Assembly (NCBI GenBank): GCA_044225205.1
Contig: JBGAIY010000129.1
Coordinates: 1-17,512, forward strand
Direction of reading: 5' to 3'
Length of the DNA stretch: 17,512 bases
Origin: JAEUJT01 sp044225205
GTDB taxonomy: Bacteria; Myxococcota; Myxococcia; Myxococcales; Myxococcaceae
Numbering within the stretch: position 1 is the stretch's first letter; each line of letters opens with the position of its first letter. Made by a program: the position numbers and the translations under genes. The notes under the pieces were generated by a model, which searched no databases, was not told where the DNA came from, and saw nothing but the letters and a program-made list of their open reading frames with translations. Positions 7,235 to 13,983 of this stretch are shown here, one piece after another.

Positions 7235-8305
7235 CTATTCGAACGTGTAGAGCACGCCCGCGGTCGCTTGGAGCCCCAGGTTGACGAAACCGGCCGCCGC
7301 CGCGTCGCCTTGGCCGCTCACCGTGGTCGTCACCTTCCACGCGTGGTTGAAGCGGTACGAGGCTCGCAACGCGAGCAGGTGGTTCGCGCCTGACGCTCCG
7401 GTGTATTCGCCGAACTGGTACGACAGCTTCAACGTCAGGCGTGAAAACCGGTAGAGCGCGAACACCTTGGCCGTGAACAGGTACGGCGCCACCGGCACGC
7501 CGTTGCCCCAGTCGGGCGAGCGGCCGAGCTGCAAGACGCTGAAGTACCCGACCTCATTCGGGTCGGCGGTGTACACGAAGTAGGCGCCGTCGAGCCCGAG
7601 GTCGAACTTCGAGAACAGGTTGGCGGTGTACGTGGCTCCCAAGCGAACTTGGGTGAGCGGGGTGCTGACGCCGTTGACGAGCGGGCACAACCGCTGCCCC
7701 GACGCCACCGGCGTTTGGCAGTACGCCCGCCAGCGCGCGCCGGCCGTCGTCGCCGGCACCTGGAGCAGCTGGTACGCGTTGAACGACGTGAAGCCCACCG
7801 ACACGTCGACCAGGTGCTCGAAGTCGCTCAGGCCTCCCGACAACCAGCTCGCGGTGAGGTTGGCGCCGCCCGACGCGGTGACGCTGCGCACCGTGAGGTC
7901 GACCGTCTGGGGCCGGCCCAGCAGCTGACCGAACGTCACCGCGGTGGCGTTCTCTTGGGTCACCGACGGCGAATAGTGGCCGCTGAGCAAGAAGCTGAAG
8001 TGTTCAGACGGCATGAAGAGCGCGCCCGCGGTCACCAGAAAAATGTTGCTGCCCGCGCTGGTCGCTTCGGGCGTCGAGGTGCCGAGGTCGCGGGTGTACG
8101 TGAAGCCGGCCCACGCGGCCCACGCGTCGGTGAAGTCGAAGCTGCCGGCCACCGTGCCGCCGAAGCTGCCCGAACGTGGGTTGTTTTCACTGGGCGCGGT
8201 CGTTGCGCCGCTGACGTCGAGCGACACGTCGTGCGCCCACGCCCCACCCGCGAGGCAGAGCACCAGCACGACGGCTCGAGCTGACGGTTTCGGCGAGCGG
8301 CGCAT
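7235..8305 (-). CDS. Predicted outer-membrane beta-barrel protein
   Basis: The protein is 356 residues from the ATG at 8305; a GTG one codon upstream is also possible, but gagg lies seven bases before the ATG. Residues 1-24 form a signal peptide ending in AWA before H-D. The mature part has repeated alternating polar/hydrophobic strands ending in aromatic residues (GSFDFTDAWAAWAGFTYTRDL, FKHAW-like and LTLKLSYQFGEY segments) and ends in LYTFE. This is typical of an outer-membrane beta-barrel, although the last residue is Glu after Phe. Strand count looks like 12-16, which is an estimate. Ligand is unknown. It follows DUF350 by about 50 bases on the same strand, so it may belong to that transcript. 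Neither a plug domain nor a porin signature is recognised. Confidence 0.83.
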   Translation of the reverse strand: MRRSPKPSARAVVLVLCLAGGAWAHDVSLDVSGATTAPSENNPRSGSFGGTVAGSFDFTDAWAAWAGFTYTRDLGTSTPEATSAGSNIFLVTAGALFMPSEHFSFLLSGHYSPSVTQENATAVTFGQLLGRPQTVDLTVRSVTASGGANLTASWLSGGLSDFEHLVDVSVGFTSFNAYQLLQVPATTAGARWRAYCQTPVASGQRLCPLVNGVSTPLTQVRLGATYTANLFSKFDLGLDGAYFVYTADPNEVGYFSVLQLGRSPDWGNGVPVAPYLFTAKVFALYRFSRLTLKLSYQFGEYTGASGANHLLALRASYRFNHAWKVTTTVSGQGDAAAAGFVNLGLQATAGVLYTFE

Positions 8306-8355
8306 CACCTCGCCTCACAACCCGGGTCGGCGGCCGTCGTTGCGCCCACGTTTCA

Positions 8356-8574
8356 TCACCCGTGAATCGCCATGCCGATGATGAAGGCGAGCCCCAAAAT
8401 GAACGAGCCGATGACGATGCCGAGCGACGTATTCTGGTCGACTTCGATTTCTTTGTGCACGTCGAACGGCAAAATCGCCTTGATCACCAAGAACCCGGCG
8501 ATGAAGACGCCCATGCCAATGACCGAAAAGATCAACGACGCCACGATGGGCTTGGCCAAAGATTCCCAGTTCAT
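8356..8574 (-). CDS. DUF350 family small membrane protein
   Basis: The protein is 72 residues from the ATG at 8574, with a gggagg ribosome site (8581-8586) six bases upstream. It has two hydrophobic helices (about 9-35 and 50-70) separated by FDVHKEIEVDQNTSLGIV, the charged E-x-D-x-N-x-x-L-G-I-V segment typical of DUF350. The E. coli relative YjfL is in this family. DUF350 proteins often occur with DUF4178 proteins and with genes for polyamine-synthase-like or PspA-like proteins; the role is unknown, probably at the inner membrane. The A of its start codon is also the last base of the upstream gene's TGA (TGATG), so translation is probably coupled to the small protein. The gene ends with TGATGA, a double stop. 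Confidence 0.9.
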   Translation of the reverse strand: MNWESLAKPIVASLIFSVIGMGVFIAGFLVIKAILPFDVHKEIEVDQNTSLGIVIGSFILGLAFIIGMAIHG

Positions 8575-8736
8575 CACTTGCCTCCCATGAAGCCGTCGTG
8601 CCAGGTCATGATGCCGCCGGGTGCCGTTCGCACGGTCGGGGGCAAGTCGCCGCGCTCGTCGTCGGGCATGCGGTCAGCCCCCAGCGCGTGCATCGCGGCG
8701 TACAACAACACCAAGCACTCCACCGAAGTACTTCAT
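8574..8736 (-). CDS. Small protein (about 53 aa) between DUF4178 and DUF350, frame broken near its start
   Basis: An ATG at 8736 has an excellent ribosome site (ggagg, 8743-8747, six bases away). Read straight through, it gives only MKYFGGVLGVVVRRDARAGG before a stop. Dropping one G at 8723-8724 gives MKYFVECLVLLYAAMHALGA and on through MPDDERGDLPPTVRTAPGG to WHDGFMGGK, 53 residues, ending in TGA overlapping the DUF350 ATG. From the GTG at 8721-8723 onward nearly every third codon position in this frame is G or C, whereas the straight-through frame is poor in G/C there. The product has one hydrophobic stretch (about 6-20) and then a polar tail rich in Asp/Arg. An unbroken alternative is translation from that GTG (8723), 49 residues, but it lacks its own good ribosome site. 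Function is not known. Confidence 0.65.
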
Positions 8737-8742
8737 GCCGTG

Positions 8743-8747
8743 CCTCC
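8743..8747 (-). promoter_or_regulatory. Ribosome binding site for the small protein at 8736
   Basis: On the minus strand ggagg lies six bases before ATG at 8736. This supports that ATG, rather than the internal GTG, as the native start, and so supports a frame break just after it. Confidence 0.6.
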
Positions 8748-8769
8748 AGGCTCAAGCGCCATTGCTTAC

Positions 8770-10701
8770 TCATCGTCGTCGCCGTCGTCGCTCTTCGACG
8801 CGTAGGGGAAGCTGCTGACGGTGGGAGACGACTGGAAAGACCTCGTTCCACCGTTGGGTTTCGAAGCCGCTCGCGCGCGCCGAGTAATAAATGGGTGCCA
8901 CGAGCATCAGCAGCAAAATGACGACCGGCCAACAGACGCCCACGCCCGCGTCGGCGGCGACTGAAACGGTGAAGTCGGTCGGTCGCCCGGCTTCGAACTG
9001 GGGCGTCACCCGCACCACGTACTGGCCAGGGTCGACGTCGTCGGTCTGCTTCGAATTGTCGCGGCTGCCTTCGCTCCAGCTCTCGCCGTCGTCGACGCCC
9101 GAATAGTAGCTCGTCTCGTCGTACACCGAAATCACCTCGCCGCTCTCGGTGTTGACCAAGGCGACGTCGACCCCCAGCCAGTTGTTGCTGAGCCCGGGAG
9201 CTTGCACGGTGACTTCGAGCGGCACCTTCTTGGGTATTCGAAAGGGCTCCGAAAACCGCTGGGCTTCGGGTGAGCCCGACACCGCGGTCGGCGGTATCGA
9301 AAAGGTCTCGCTGTAATATTGGGTCGTCGTACCGGTCATGCCGAACGCCACGAGCAGCGCGGCCAACATGCCCACCCACAGCCAGGTGAACTTCCACGTC
9401 TCGCTGGCCTTGGCTTTGAACGGGTTCGGCTGCGCGGGAGCGATGCCCACCGCGGGGCTGAGCGGCCCCAGCCCGAACGCTTTCGACAATTCCCCCGGCT
9501 CGAGCAGGCGGCCGAGCGTGAAGGTCACTTCTTTGTCGGTCTGGTCGAGGTTGAGCGACTTGGGTGGCGCGACGTACTCGGTCGCTTTCGCCATTTCACC
9601 GACGAAGACCTGCCAGTAGCACTCACCGACGACGTAGTCGGTCGTCGCGTACACTTCTTGGTACGCGCGGTACTGCACGCCGCCATGGCGCGCGGCGCGA
9701 AACTGAAGCGCCACGTCGCCCGCGGGCACGGGGGTCAGCAAGGTCCAATGGCCGTTTGAATTCATCAGCCAGCGAAAGCCGTGTTCGCGGCTCCACAGCA
9801 GGTACTCTTCCCATGGGTAGCGGGTGCCTTCGACGTTGCAGCTGCGAATGAGAAACGCGATGACCGACCACTTGACCTTGTCGAGCGTGCCGGTGCTGCC
9901 CAAGGCCAACGCCGGCTCGTAGGGTGGTTTGTCGAGCAGCTGCAAGAACTTGAGCGTGCCGTGGGCCACGTCGAGCAGGGCGCCGCAGTAGGGGCAGGCC
10001 ACGCGGCGCGCAGCGTCGGGCGCCTTCAGCTCGAGCATGCCGTTGCACTCGGTGCAGCGCGCTTGGCTCAAGGCCTGGCGCCTGGGCGTGGGCTGCAACG
10101 CGCTCTTGTCGAAGCCCAGTTGGTCGAGCGTGACGCGGGTGCCGACGTACGCTTCGCCTTGATCTCCGTCGCAATACTCGATGCTCGCGAACACGCCTTG
10201 GGCGCCGGTCGCGTCGCAGTACAGGTACTTGAGGTGGTAGTCGGGCAGCTGGCCCTCGGCCGAGGCGGTGTACGCCGAGTCGCACTCTTCGGTGACGAAC
10301 ACCCGGTCGTGCAATGAAAACTTGCTCAGCGGCTTGAGCTCGCTGGCCTTCGGCACGTTGACCCCCGACACGGGAAACAGGAGGTGCCAGGCGCCTTCTG
10401 ACTCGGCGAGCCACGCGGTGCGGCCGTCTTCGAACGAGAGACACCACTCGTCCCACGTGCCGGTTTCATTGGCTTTTTGCAGCCGCCCCACGACGACGAA
10501 GGGCGTGCCCGAATAGCGGCCGTCGAGCTTGACCGAGAGGGGCGAATCGGTGTCGACCAGCTCGGCCACCTTGCCCAGCTGCTCGAGCTTCGCTTCACCG
10601 CGCAGCACCACGGTGTTGCAGTGCTCGCAAATTTTGACCTGGCCCGCGCCCGGAGCGAATTCGACCGGCGCACGACACGATGGGCAATCTCCGACTTTCA
10701 T
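8770..10701 (-). CDS. Double zinc-ribbon/DUF4178 membrane protein (3' end out of frame)
   Basis: The open frame encodes 643 residues. Layout: zinc ribbon 1 (C6-P-S-C9 and C25-E-H-C28); DUF4178 domain 1 (~50-200) with DEWCLSFEDGRTAWLAE; zinc ribbon 2 (C216-T-E-C219, C236-P-Y-C239); DUF4178 domain 2 (~265-400) with WEEYLLWSREHGFRWL; a transmembrane helix ~438-456; a beta-rich, probably extracytoplasmic domain ~462-585 (VPLEVTVQAPG, GQYVVRVTP); and a second helix ~588-606. DUF4178 proteins are unexplained but recur with DUF350. The last 23 residues read VFPVVSHRQQ and then an Arg-rich end with poor third-position G/C. Removing one base near 8841-8844 gives instead SFQSSPTVSSFPYASKSDDG and a short acidic end, stopping at TAA 8766-8768, which fits much better. 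A ggagg lies 12 bases before the ATG. Confidence 0.9.
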   Translation of the reverse strand: MKVGDCPSCRAPVEFAPGAGQVKICEHCNTVVLRGEAKLEQLGKVAELVDTDSPLSVKLDGRYSGTPFVVVGRLQKANETGTWDEWCLSFEDGRTAWLAESEGAWHLLFPVSGVNVPKASELKPLSKFSLHDRVFVTEECDSAYTASAEGQLPDYHLKYLYCDATGAQGVFASIEYCDGDQGEAYVGTRVTLDQLGFDKSALQPTPRRQALSQARCTECNGMLELKAPDAARRVACPYCGALLDVAHGTLKFLQLLDKPPYEPALALGSTGTLDKVKWSVIAFLIRSCNVEGTRYPWEEYLLWSREHGFRWLMNSNGHWTLLTPVPAGDVALQFRAARHGGVQYRAYQEVYATTDYVVGECYWQVFVGEMAKATEYVAPPKSLNLDQTDKEVTFTLGRLLEPGELSKAFGLGPLSPAVGIAPAQPNPFKAKASETWKFTWLWVGMLAALLVAFGMTGTTTQYYSETFSIPPTAVSGSPEAQRFSEPFRIPKKVPLEVTVQAPGLSNNWLGVDVALVNTESGEVISVYDETSYYSGVDDGESWSEGSRDNSKQTDDVDPGQYVVRVTPQFEAGRPTDFTVSVAADAGVGVCWPVVILLLMLVAPIYYSARASGFETQRWNEVFPVVSHRQQLPLRVEERRRRRR

Positions 10702-10790
10702 CGAGTGCGAGTGCCTCCGTACCGTGCGACCCCACGGGCGTCAGCTACGTCATAGCCCGGCTTGGCCGGTTGACGAAGCGTTTGAGGCGT

Positions 10791-10810
10791 GGCCGGCGTG
10801 GGGGCCGGCC
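10791..10810 (-). terminator. Possible GC hairpin after the WGR gene
   Basis: GGCCGGC (10791-10797) and GCCGGCC (10804-10810) form a 7-bp stem with a 6-base loop, about six bases past the stop of the WGR-domain gene. No T tract follows on the minus strand, so it may be only a weak terminator or a chance GC-rich palindrome. Confidence 0.3.
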
Positions 10811-10815
10811 GGTTC

Positions 10816-12180
10816 TCACCGGTCGTGGAGGCTGGGAACGAGGGTCAGCTTCGCTTCGAGCCGTTTGCGGTCGGCCGGCGTCGGCGCGGGCATGCCGTAC
10901 CCGGTGCCCAGCGCGAGCATCTTGAGGGAGGGGAAGAGGCCTGGCGCGGTGAGTGCCTTCACCCAGCCGGCGACGACTTCGGGGCCTTGTTTCGCGTTGA
11001 GTTGCGCCATGGAGCAACTCAGAGCCAACGCTTCGAGGTCGGCGAGGTGTGGTGCCATCGCCTCGAGGCCCTTCTGGGTGACGTCGTTGTGAAAGAGGCT
11101 CAGCCGTTTCAGCCCGTCGAGCCCCGGGGCCAACGCGGCGCAGGCGTTGTCAGACAGGCCGTTCGCGTCGAGCCACAACATGTGAATCTGGCCGAGCGGG
11201 TGTTTGACGAGTTCGGCGATCACCGCCATGGTCTTGGTTCGCAGCGACGTCACCGTCAGATGCAGCCGTGGGTGCAGCGCGGCGATGAGGTCAAACCCTT
11301 CGACCACCCGCGGCGCTTCGGCGGTGACTGAATTCACAAGCCCGTGGTCGTCGAAGTCGAAGGTTCGAACGTACGGTCGGGCGGGCCCAACGAGTTGGCC
11401 GCCGAGCTTCTTGCGCATCAACCGTCGGCGTTCGTCTTGCTCGTCGGTTGGGTGCTCGAGCAGGCACAACTGCATGAACTCACCCCGCACATCGCCGCGT
11501 TCGACCAGCGTGTCGGCCCACACCTTGACGGGGTTCAGGTCATCGGGGTTCTTCCAAAAGGCGTCGCGAAAGGCGGCTTCGGCCGGGTCGAGCTCGAGCT
11601 TCTTGGCGACCGGCCGCTCCTTCTTGGAGCGCTCATCACGCACGGCCCGGAGGTCACCGACCAGCTCCGCGAGTTTCTGCTCGGGAGCTTGTTTGCGGCG
11701 GGCCTGGGCGTACCCCTCGTAATACGACTGAAGTTGGCCTCCCTCGCCGGTAAAAATGACGTCGGCGTCGGTCCAGAACTTGGTGGGGCGGGCGCCGAGT
11801 GCCTTGAGCGCGCCCTCAAGGTCTTTGATTGCACCCAGGGCGAACTTGCCTCGCAGGCACACGCGCAGACCGCGGAGGTCTTCGCGGGTCAACCCGCCCG
11901 GCCCCTTCGTTGGCAAGGCGGCGGCGGTCTTCGCCGTCTTCGCTGCGGTGGGCGCTTTCGTCGTCGTCGAACGTTCGAGGTAGCCCTTCTTCGTTTTCTC
12001 GCGCACGAGCTTCTCGAGCAACTGGTGGGCCAGGCCGCTCTCGGCGACCGCCTTGACCGTCTGTTGGCCGGTCGAGCCGAGGCGGCCGTAGCGGGTGACG
12101 ACGTTCGTGCCGTCGAGCCAGACCTCCCAGAACTTGCTCGAGGTGCCTTCTTCGAATTCAAACAGACGCTTTGCGGTCAT
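10816..12180 (-). CDS. WGR - BRCT-like - TIGR02996 - leucine-rich-repeat protein
   Basis: The protein is 454 residues from the ATG at 12180, with ggag seven bases upstream. Residues ~4-70 are a WGR domain (FEFEEGTSSKFWEVWLDG, then RYGRLGSTGQ); WGR domains bind nucleic acid ends in PARPs. Here Tyr replaces the Trp of the name motif, as in many bacterial copies. A Lys/Ala/Thr linker (71-95) leads to a BRCT-like stretch (~97-150: LRGLRVCLRGKF, ALKALGA), which is tentative. Residues ~200-240 match TIGR02996 (AFRDAFWKNPDDLNPVKVWA, then DTLVERGDVRGEFMQL), a short domain common in myxobacteria and planctomycetes beside repeats. Residues ~312-385 hold leucine-rich repeats (LWLDANGLSD, LKRLSLFHNDVT, LEALALS). 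No catalytic motif is seen, so it is probably a protein- or nucleic-acid-binding scaffold. It lies 65 bases after the small membrane protein gene on the same strand. Confidence 0.87.
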   Translation of the reverse strand: MTAKRLFEFEEGTSSKFWEVWLDGTNVVTRYGRLGSTGQQTVKAVAESGLAHQLLEKLVREKTKKGYLERSTTTKAPTAAKTAKTAAALPTKGPGGLTREDLRGLRVCLRGKFALGAIKDLEGALKALGARPTKFWTDADVIFTGEGGQLQSYYEGYAQARRKQAPEQKLAELVGDLRAVRDERSKKERPVAKKLELDPAEAAFRDAFWKNPDDLNPVKVWADTLVERGDVRGEFMQLCLLEHPTDEQDERRRLMRKKLGGQLVGPARPYVRTFDFDDHGLVNSVTAEAPRVVEGFDLIAALHPRLHLTVTSLRTKTMAVIAELVKHPLGQIHMLWLDANGLSDNACAALAPGLDGLKRLSLFHNDVTQKGLEAMAPHLADLEALALSCSMAQLNAKQGPEVVAGWVKALTAPGLFPSLKMLALGTGYGMPAPTPADRKRLEAKLTLVPSLHDR

Positions 12181-12245
12181 GAGGTGTCTCCGGCATCAAT
12201 GCCCGTACGACCCCACGCCCGAAGCCTGGGTGCAAAAGAAGTTGC

Positions 12246-12608
12246 TCATGAAGCCAACCGCAGGTGACGAACGACCACGACCGCGGCCACGAGCAGCGCC
12301 ATGCGCAACCCCGCGGCCCACGCCACCTTGGTGCCGCGGCGAACGACGGTCAGCCCCACGCTGCCCAGGGCGAAGGTGAGGGCGGGTGCCGCGAAGACCC
12401 AAGCCAACTGCCACAGTGGCAGTTCGATGAAGCGAGCCGGAGCCCACCAGCACGACGCGAAGCCCGCGCCGACTCCGACGACCAGAGAAGCCCCGGCCGA
12501 AAACCAGGCTGAACCCGAGACGGCCTCTCCGTCGACCACGATGAGCTTGAGCAGCTCGAACGCGAAAGAGAAAACGACCTCGAACACCAACTCCGCAATG
12601 AACTCCAT
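12246..12608 (-). CDS. Small multi-pass membrane protein of unknown function
   Basis: From the ATG at 12608 the protein is 120 residues; an in-frame ATG at 12671 would add 21 polar residues and cannot be excluded. It has a hydrophobic or amphipathic N-terminal helix (FVVFSFAFELLKLIVV-like, ~2-25) and three further hydrophobic segments (about 36-52, 65-88 and 97-112), with a basic tail RHLRLAS. It resembles no family I can name. It is divergent from the S41-type gene across about 90 bases and is followed by the WGR gene. Ribosome-site support is weak for both starts, so the gene is plausible but not certain. Confidence 0.65.
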   Translation of the reverse strand: MEFIAELVFEVVFSFAFELLKLIVVDGEAVSGSAWFSAGASLVVGVGAGFASCWWAPARFIELPLWQLAWVFAAPALTFALGSVGLTVVRRGTKVAWAAGLRMALLVAAVVVVRHLRLAS

Positions 12609-12698
12609 TTTCTGGTGAATGGCGACGAGGCTCCAGCCGCGCAAGTCGCCCCTGTTTCTTTTTTCGAACATTCGAGCCCCATCGGTGTTTGCGGGCCC

Positions 12699-13940
12699 AT
12701 GAATCGCAACGGCGTTCGCTGGCTGGTCATGGGTCTGTGTTGTTCGCTGCCGGTGAAGCCGGCGTGGGCCGACGGCGGCGTGACGCGTGAGTCAAACAGT
12801 CAGGTGCTCGAGCGGGTGTGGGCCGTGGGTCGAGCCAACGGTTGTTCGCCGACCATGCGCGCTCGCTTCGACGACGAGACGCTGCACCGGCTCACGTCAC
12901 GGCTCACCAGCCCGAGTGACCGCGAGGCGCTTTCACGGGTGCTCAACCCGTTTCTGTTTTCGTTGGGGTATTCGCACACGCAATTCTTCACCGAGCGCGA
13001 CGAGGCCTATGCGTTCTTCAAAAGTCATTCGTTCGGCGCCGAGCCCGTGCCGGCGGCGTACCTGGTCGTGAACCCCGGGGTGCAAGTCGGGGTCGACGAC
13101 CATGGCTATTTCGCGCGCGAGGTTCTCGACGGGTCGCCCGCGAAGCTCGGAGGCCTGCTCAAGGGTGACCGGCTGCTGACGGTTGACGAGGTCGCCTTCG
13201 ACGGCACGTGGGGCCCCCAGCCGAAGGGTCAGGTGGTGGTGCGCGTCGCCCGACGGGGCGAATTCAAGCGCTTGGAGTTCGCGCTGCCGTCGCTCCATTG
13301 GGCTGAAGCCTTTGCGCAAGCGACGTTGCAGAGCACGGCGATTCTGACGTCTGGCGCTCGCCGGTACGGCTACGTCAGGCTCTGGAGCGGTGTTCACCCC
13401 AAGAGCGCCGAAGCGCTGTGGGCCGCGGTGGGTCGGTTCAACAAGGCAAACGTCGACGGCGTCGTTCTCGACCTTCGGGGCGGCTACGGCGGCGCCCTGT
13501 GGCCCCACCTCGACCCGTTTTTCGCCGACCGAAAAGGCTACTTCGAGCTGAGCGCGACCGACGGAGACCTGAAGACGACCGTGCTCAAACCCCCGGCCAA
13601 GAAGAACCCCGGCGCCTTCGTCGGCCCCATGGTCGTGCTGATCAACGAGGGCTCGCGTTCTGGCAAAGAAGCCCTGGCGTACCAGTTCAAGAAGAGCAAG
13701 CGGGCCACGGTCGTGGGCACGGGCACTCCGGGGTACTTTTCAGGAGGCCAGCTCTTCTTCGGTGACGAGCCGACCGACTATGTGCTCTTCATGTGCGTGC
13801 GGGCGAACTCGTTGCTCGACGGCCACGAAGTCGAGGGCCTTGGCATTCGCCCAGACCTCAACGTCGAATTCGAGGCGGTGGGGCCCTTCGCCGACACCCA
13901 GCTCGCGGCCGCGCTGACCACGCTCGACGCGCGCCAGTGA
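12699..13940 (+). CDS. Exported PDZ/S41-type protease-like protein, catalytic Lys missing
   Basis: From the ATG at 12699 the protein is 413 residues. Residues 1-24 are a signal peptide ending AWA before D-G. The motif SLGYSHTQFF (88-97) matches the (D)xHT element of S41 proteins. Residues ~125-190 are a PDZ domain (VLDGSPAKLGGLLKGDRLLT). The protease core has GYVRLW, VVLDLRGGYGG (256-265), and INEGSRSGKEALAYQF (315-330), where S321 aligns with the nucleophile of CtpA/Prc. The Lys normally 25 residues later is Tyr (Y346, in GTGTPGYFSG). GLGIRPD (381-386) is the usual C-terminal element. S41 enzymes cut substrates at their C-termini in the periplasm. Here activity is uncertain: the protein may use another residue (H93) or be inactive. 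The upstream in-frame ATG at 12615 would place residues before the signal peptide. Confidence 0.9.
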   Translation: MNRNGVRWLVMGLCCSLPVKPAWADGGVTRESNSQVLERVWAVGRANGCSPTMRARFDDETLHRLTSRLTSPSDREALSRVLNPFLFSLGYSHTQFFTERDEAYAFFKSHSFGAEPVPAAYLVVNPGVQVGVDDHGYFAREVLDGSPAKLGGLLKGDRLLTVDEVAFDGTWGPQPKGQVVVRVARRGEFKRLEFALPSLHWAEAFAQATLQSTAILTSGARRYGYVRLWSGVHPKSAEALWAAVGRFNKANVDGVVLDLRGGYGGALWPHLDPFFADRKGYFELSATDGDLKTTVLKPPAKKNPGAFVGPMVVLINEGSRSGKEALAYQFKKSKRATVVGTGTPGYFSGGQLFFGDEPTDYVLFMCVRANSLLDGHEVEGLGIRPDLNVEFEAVGPFADTQLAAALTTLDARQ

Positions 13941-13983
13941 GAAGTCGCGCCGGCGCCGCGGCTGGTGTCATGATGCGAGGCCC

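Noticed and set aside
8606..9397. Minus-strand 263-codon open frame within the DUF4178 gene
   Set aside because: It is an out-of-frame reading (Arg-rich). It is not the frame needed to repair the 3' end of the DUF4178 gene either.
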